A stretch of DNA of 64,000 nt from Linnemannia hyalina (taxonomy: Eukaryota > Mortierellomycota > Mortierellomycetes > Mortierellales > Mortierellaceae): positions 372,001 to 436,000 of the forward strand of contig JAHRHY010000004.1 of the NCBI GenBank assembly GCA_019671135.1, in the 5' to 3' direction. The notes under the pieces are model-generated. The model was given only the letters and a program-made list of their open reading frames with translations, was not told where the DNA came from and searched no databases. Shown piece by piece: positions 59,068 to 64,000 of this stretch (the first letter of the stretch is position 1; every line of letters begins with the position of its first letter). The position numbers and the translations under genes were made by a program.

Positions 59068-62000
59068 CTACTGGCGCTCACTCTTGCCCTTGGAGCTGCC
59101 GTCCTCGTCATCACTGTCATCCTCATCCGCGGACTCCATGCTGAACAGCACATTGCGGAGTGGGCTTCCAGTCTTGGGCGATGTCCTTGGGGAAGTCCGT
59201 GGAGAGGATCTGGGTGTCGACCTGGGTGATGGTCCCCTGGGAGAAGCCGCTGGCTTGGGAGACATCTTTGGTTGTTGCTGTTGCTGTTGAGAAGAGTCCC
59301 GGGCTTCATAAGCAGGGGCAACAGCACCTCCACCACCGATGTGGTTCTTGCCGCTGCTACTGCTGCTACTCGAGCTTACTCCAGCAGAGGACATCGGCTG
59401 TTGCTGAGAGAAACCCCTTCCGCTTCCTCCCCGACCAACGATCCGGCTTTGCCCTAACTCTGCCTCGTCCAAATCGGTCAACGACAACCCCACATATCCA
59501 TGTGTTCCTGGCCGTCTCGTACGTTGCTGATGGTGGTCGTCATCCTCCGAACGTCTTGTCCAGAGGAAAGAGTCAAGAGTTAAGGCTGGGGTGTCGATAA
59601 TTCCCGAGTCGTCCTCACAGATCGCACCAGTGAGCACAGCCTCGTCGTAAGCAACCTTCCATGCCAAATACAACACTCTCTGCAGGACAATTAGGAAGGG
59701 TCCGTTGTAGAGGACAATGTCAACGACAATCTCCAGAGGGATCAGGATATGCTTGGTGTCCTTGTACATGGTGCATAGCTTCAACAGCGTAAAGTGGATA
59801 GGGATGTATAGCACGCACAGGTACCACTATTGTTTTTTGACGACAGGAATCGCATTTGGGTTAGGGAAAGGGACAAGACAATAACCAATTGTGCGTGCTA
59901 ATTACACAACTTTCATGATTATTTACCTTGTAGGCCCAGAGGTCTCTGGGGAACTTGCCAAAGAGCACGACGCCGCTCTGGGCAGGTCGCGTCACGACAT
60001 GGAACAGGAAGATCATGCCAATCGCATACCAGATCTGGCTGGTCATCCATCGGATTCCCTTTGAGGACCAGTCGTAAAAGGGCAGCGGCTCTTCCCATCC
60101 GCGCAGCATGTACAACACGTTCGAGCAGAGTGTGAGGACCGTTGCAGTGATGCACACGGCGCCCATTACCCTGTAGTTTCCGGCGACTGGGGGTGGCATC
60201 AATGCTAATTAGAAATAAAACAGATATCGGTTTAGTCGGTTGTGTCACTTTACAACGTCAACCCAGCGTGAAAGTTGTTGCTTTTCTGTTTGCCCATGAT
60301 AAAGTGATGGTTATGTCTCCTTCAAAGTATCGGTACAGTGCGGCGTATGGTATTAAACGGACGAAGAGGACGAAGCTAACGAAGGAGGAGGCTGAAGTGG
60401 CTGAATACCTTTTGCGATGGACTCGTTGGTGATGTGCATACGGTTACTATGAATAGACAGACAAAAATATACGGGCTTAGTCAAAGGAGGCGTAAAGAAG
60501 AGAGGATAGAACGAAGTGCTCTGAAAATTGAAAGTTGAGAGATGGTTGAGAACAAAAGATGAAGAAAGAGACGAAGACTGGGTGTTTTCAGCATTGAGCA
60601 AAGTAATTGTTGCAAACTCCTTACCTCTTTTGACGACAATACGCCAACAAGCCAAGCATAACAATAATGTCAAAGATAGGTCCAAGTACCGACGAGATCT
60701 AATCAAACAGTTATTGAGGAGAGGGTTAATATGTCTAGTGGTTTTGAATTTTTGTTGTTGTTCCCTCCCCCCCCTATGTCTAGCCTTTGGGCGCATCCAT
60801 GCTGCCATGCTCATGCTGTCTCTAGTTTGGTAATCCCGGTTGTTGTTGTGTTTCAGTCCTGCTCTTTGATTGTTTTTCTGAAATCCAAAATGCAAATGTG
60901 ACCCATGGGCCCAAGTAATTTTTTTTCCCTTTTGATTGCATACATAAAACGATTGCTAATTTTCTTGCTTGAAACGAAATAGGAGCCAGAGACAAGCGAA
61001 AACAAGGAGGAAGAAGTTGGAGAGGATGTAGACGAGAATAAGAGGAATTGTAAAATGTGCAAAGGAAGACAACAATTGTAAAAGGAGGAAGAGAAGACAA
61101 GATAAAAAGAACGGCAAGAGCAATGAAGAAGGCGCGACTTTGTCTCTTTTTTTTTGCACAGACTGCCAACTCAACACAAAACACACAGTTCAGCAACAAT
61201 ACATAGAGAGATGTCGGACAGAAGAAAAAAGAGAGGGAGATGGAAGGGGCGAACGAGGGGCACAGAAAGTGAGGGGTGTGCAGATGAAGACGAGAAAAGA
61301 GAGAATAAAAATCTAGGGCGCCCTCTAGGTATGTGTCCCCGGCAGGATTACGTCCTATCTAGATTCCATTTCAACTCCTGCTGCTTGCCTGCTCCCTGCC
61401 TATTCGTTTTCTGTCCATCATGGATCGCCTACTCCTACTCCTGGATTCTTTGGCCTCGCCCTTGTTTTGTTTTGTTGTTGTTGTTGACATCGCTTGTTCT
61501 TCGTTATCTCCTGGCTGCTCTTTTTTTGCTCCAGTTCTCTGTCGACTCAGTCATCCCTTAGAAAGTAAAGAAAAGGTCTCGTTTCTGTCGGGATTGTGTC
61601 CCTTTCTCTTTTTCTATCGGGCTAGCAAGTTGTATCTGCAGCTTGTCCGTTTCCCAACATGCATGTGTCCTCCCTTTCTCTCTCTTATCAACGATGATGT
61701 CCAATGTCCAATATATCCTTTAGAGTTTTCTCTCTCTTCTTTCTACCGCTTTGGTCCCTTTGTTGTATGTAGTCCTAGTCTCGTGGTCGAAGGGCGTCGA
61801 TGCAAATTGAGTATCCCGCTATCCCATCCCGTTGTATATTAGTCGGTTGTTGACTAATTTTTCTTTTTCCCGTTCCATGCCATTGCCGTTCAGCCAAGTA
61901 GCTTTTACTTACAATACACCCTACAAGCAAGGGATAAAAAAAAAGACGCGGGTGTGAGTAACGAAGAGTGAACCACACATATCAGCAGGTAGACAGGATG

Positions 62001-62481
62001 ATAGTCGTGGAAACAGCCACACTTTGGTGTCGTTTGTCGCTGCTGTGTTTGTTTGACTGACGACTCTGCGAAGTAGAAGAGGAAATAGAAGTAATAAAGA
62101 GCTGATTCCAGAAGGACTCGTTCGCATGTGGACTAGAGATGACTTTTTGTCCTTTGTTTTTTTTGTTTGCTTGTGTGAGTGAAGAGTTCGTGTGCCAACA
62201 CACCACAACCGGAATATGATTTTTCTCTCTTCCACATAGAGTATGAAAAAGGGATTGAAGACGAGAAGAGACTTACAAAGGATGTAGCCAAGGATCTCCC
62301 AACGACCCATGCGCATGCGAAGGAGGACCTGATTCTCCATGATCAGGACTCCGACACCGAGGAGGGCGCTGACGAGGGAGGCATAGCTGCGCCAGTCGTC
62401 AAAGAAGGGTTGGAGGAAGGTGATGACAGCGTGGATGTTGTTTGACCAGTCCTCAAACGGTGAATTCAAGTCCCTTTCCAT
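59068..62481 (-). CDS. Multi-pass membrane protein of unknown function, six exons including an 8-nt micro-exon
   Basis: Exons 62481-62277, 61920-61913 (8 nt), 60698-60625, 60446-60409, 60204-59927 and 59826-59068 join with consistent phases to 453 aa. About 6-7 hydrophobic segments: YASLVSALLGVGVLIM (about 35-50), ISSVLGPIFDIIVMLGLLAY (about 72-92), VMGAVCITATVLTLCSNVLY, QIWYAIGMIFLFHVV, WYLCVLYIPIHFTLLKL, and a pair around ILIPLEIVVDIVLYNGPFL. The C-terminal about 170 aa are cytosolic-looking: Ser run, Gln run, then SPR/SPRTSP repeats and an acidic-Ser end, suggesting phosphorylation. Conserved-looking loop NRMHITNESIAKALMPPP. I recognise no family. The 1,214-bp intron is unusually long and might hide another exon. 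Confidence 0.7.
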
Positions 62482-63795
62482 TATTTATGCTGTTGCTTGT
62501 TGTTGTTGTTGTTGTTGTTGGTATGGTCGTACGGGAGAGAGGGAGGTTGGTGCGGAGAAAGGGGAGAGGATTGAGGGGGGGAGAGAGAGAGAGTTGCGGG
62601 TGTAAGGCAGAGTTGTGGGACGGGGTGGATAAAAGAAAAGTCGGGTTGCCGGGTGCCGGGTTGGGTACGAGTGAGAGCGAAGTGGGCGGAAGAGTAAGAG
62701 GGATATAGAGATGGAGAGATAGAGAGATAGAGAGAACGAGAGAGAGGGAGAGAGAGGGAGAGGGAGGGAAGAAGGGAGAGAATAGAAAATAGAATGAGAG
62801 GGCGATGAAAGTGATGATGAATGGGGAATGATGAAGAGAGGGAAAGATAAAAGTAGAAGACGTAAAGAAAAAGGAGAAGGCTGTTTGTTTTTTTGATAAT
62901 GTCCAGCTTGCGTTCTTTGTTACCGCTCCTTTCCTTCACTGGCTCAATACAACAGACTTCTGAGGAGGGCTCACTGGTTATCATGAGGACTTGGGCAGGA
63001 AACATGGTACTGGTTTATTATGAGCACATGTAACCGCAATTACACAGAAACAAACAAAACAATCGTCGGCTCGCCTTCACATCCACATCCCAACCTTGGA
63101 AGAGATAGCCAGCCAGCCAGCCAGCCAGCCAGCCTGGTAACTCATCATCTGTTCTTCAATAGCCGCTAGTTCGTTGCATCCATCCTCGATAGTCCTCATC
63201 CTCTTTTCTAGGTTTAGTCAGCTCTGGAGTTGATCGATCGGAATCTCAAAGTGCCTCCATTGTCCAATCAAATAATAATAGCTGGCCTGCGCACAGCCAA
63301 TTTCATTGTTTCATCTTTTGCTCACGCAAAAGGGTCCACCCCTACCTAGGGGTGGACGGTATAGGCATTCATCCGGTTTACTTGTATGACAGTAAGACAT
63401 CGATGGGGTGAAGCCAGAAAGGTATTACAGGGGGGCTTTTTTGTTCGAGGTGGTGAGTGAACAATAAAAAGATTCGAAAGAGTGATGTTTACAAGGAGAT
63501 AGTTAATTGACGCGCGATAGGGGGTAGAGGCAGAGTACAGACAGTAGGTTGTATTCAGGTTGACGAATGTATGAGGGGCAGTTCTGACATTCCTAGAAAA
63601 AGACGATTATTGACTAACGCGTAAACAGGGGTGAAGGCAATGAGATATTTCTGATGAGAGGTTTTATTTAGATGTTGAGTGGACTATTAACGAGGTGGTG
63701 GTTCTAATATTCCTAGAAGGCAATGGTTGATTAACGCTTAACTAGAGAAGGAAGGATGGAGGGAAGGAAGGAAGAGGAAAAAGAGACTACACCCT
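62482..63795. other. Intergenic with microsatellites
   Basis: GA-rich tract with AGAGAT/AGAGAG repeats at about 62700-62770 and a tetranucleotide repeat at about 63109-63133. No supported gene. Confidence 0.5.
63109..63133. repeat. Tetranucleotide microsatellite (AGCC), about 6 units
   Basis: Uninterrupted AGCC units after GATAGCC. Confidence 0.9.
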
Positions 63796-64000
63796 TTAAA
63801 CGGAGCAGATGGCCTTGATGGCAATGACCTCCTTGGCCTGGATCTGGGTAGCAGCCGAGGCGCAGATACCAGCAGCAGCCTTGAACTTGGCAGCAACGGA
63901 CTCAGCAACCTTAACCTGACCAGTAACGTTAATCTTGATCAAGAACAAGTTGACCGAGAACTTCTTGACCTGCAAGTCAACAGCGGCCTTGATCTTGGCA
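63796..64000 (-). CDS. 3' end of an unknown protein gene (cut by window end)
   Basis: The last 67 codons, ending ICSV and TAA at 63796-63798. Visible residues include AKIKAAVDLQVKKFSVNLF, INVTGQVKVAESV and AAAGICASAATQIQAKEV. It is Ala/Lys/Val-rich with alternating hydrophobic residues and two Cys. Codon use strongly prefers C or G at third positions (AAG, GTC, GCC), suggesting good expression. No family recognised from this piece; N-terminus and any signal peptide are outside the window. Confidence 0.7.
   Translation of the reverse strand, partial: AKIKAAVDLQVKKFSVNLFLIKINVTGQVKVAESVAAKFKAAAGICASAATQIQAKEVIAIKAICSV

Noticed and set aside
60853..61199. Hydrophobic minus-strand frames in the long intron of the membrane-protein gene
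   Set aside because: Leu/Phe-rich by CT-bias; exon phases close without them.

Overview
The window looks like nuclear DNA of a filamentous, probably early-diverging (Mucoromycota/Mortierellomycota-like) fungus. The support is spliced genes with GT-AG introns of about 100-1,200 bp, a Zn(II)2Cys6 regulator, a carnitine acetyltransferase with a peroxisomal C-terminus, a spliced Maf1, a nuclear tRNA gene, and a mixture of Ty3/Gypsy, non-LTR and Helitron elements. The taxonomic placement is inferred from style, not from a marker gene.

Left half (1 to about 38.9 kb): a transposon graveyard, some of it apparently young. Two copies of one non-LTR retrotransposon (LINE) lie on the minus strand: copy A at 1-4196, cut by the window start, and copy B, whose ends are at 38934 and about 17114. 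Both begin at the same base with a tRNA-like 36-nt head. Copy B is split by a Ty3/Gypsy element (19001-33829, 197-bp identical LTRs, target duplication ACGTC). That element is itself split inside gag by a second Gypsy (23734-32940, 141-bp identical LTRs, target duplication GCAAC), which carries two extra ORFs between its 5' LTR and gag-pol. A 495-497-bp TA-flanked element (MITE) sits inside the LINE ORFs three times. A third Gypsy (6754-12793, 416-bp LTRs, plus strand) has an uninterrupted gag-pol. To its right is a decayed Helitron (Rep and Pif1 helicase parts, about 12.8-16.9 kb) with frameshifts, a small TIR element and a 291-bp insertion flanked by 9-bp repeats. A small two-exon gene of unknown function at 5352-5869 has a likely frameshift in a G9 run.

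Right half (about 39-64 kb): ordinary gene space, almost all on the minus strand. From left to right: a broken copy of a small Cys-rich gene (39.2 kb), a Zn(II)2Cys6 regulator (42844-44865), tRNA-Arg(UCG) at 48299-48369, the apparently intact small Cys-rich gene (48538-48867, plus), Maf1, the repressor of RNA polymerase III (50250-52411, six exons), a carnitine O-acetyltransferase with both a presequence-like N-terminus and a C-terminal SKL (53787-57192, four exons), a six-exon multi-pass membrane protein with an 8-nt micro-exon (59068-62481), and the 3' end of a gene running off the window (63796-64000). These genes do not form a pathway. Intergenic stretches are A/T-, GA- and CT-rich, with microsatellites and one set of three hairpin-forming repeats at 49.7 kb.
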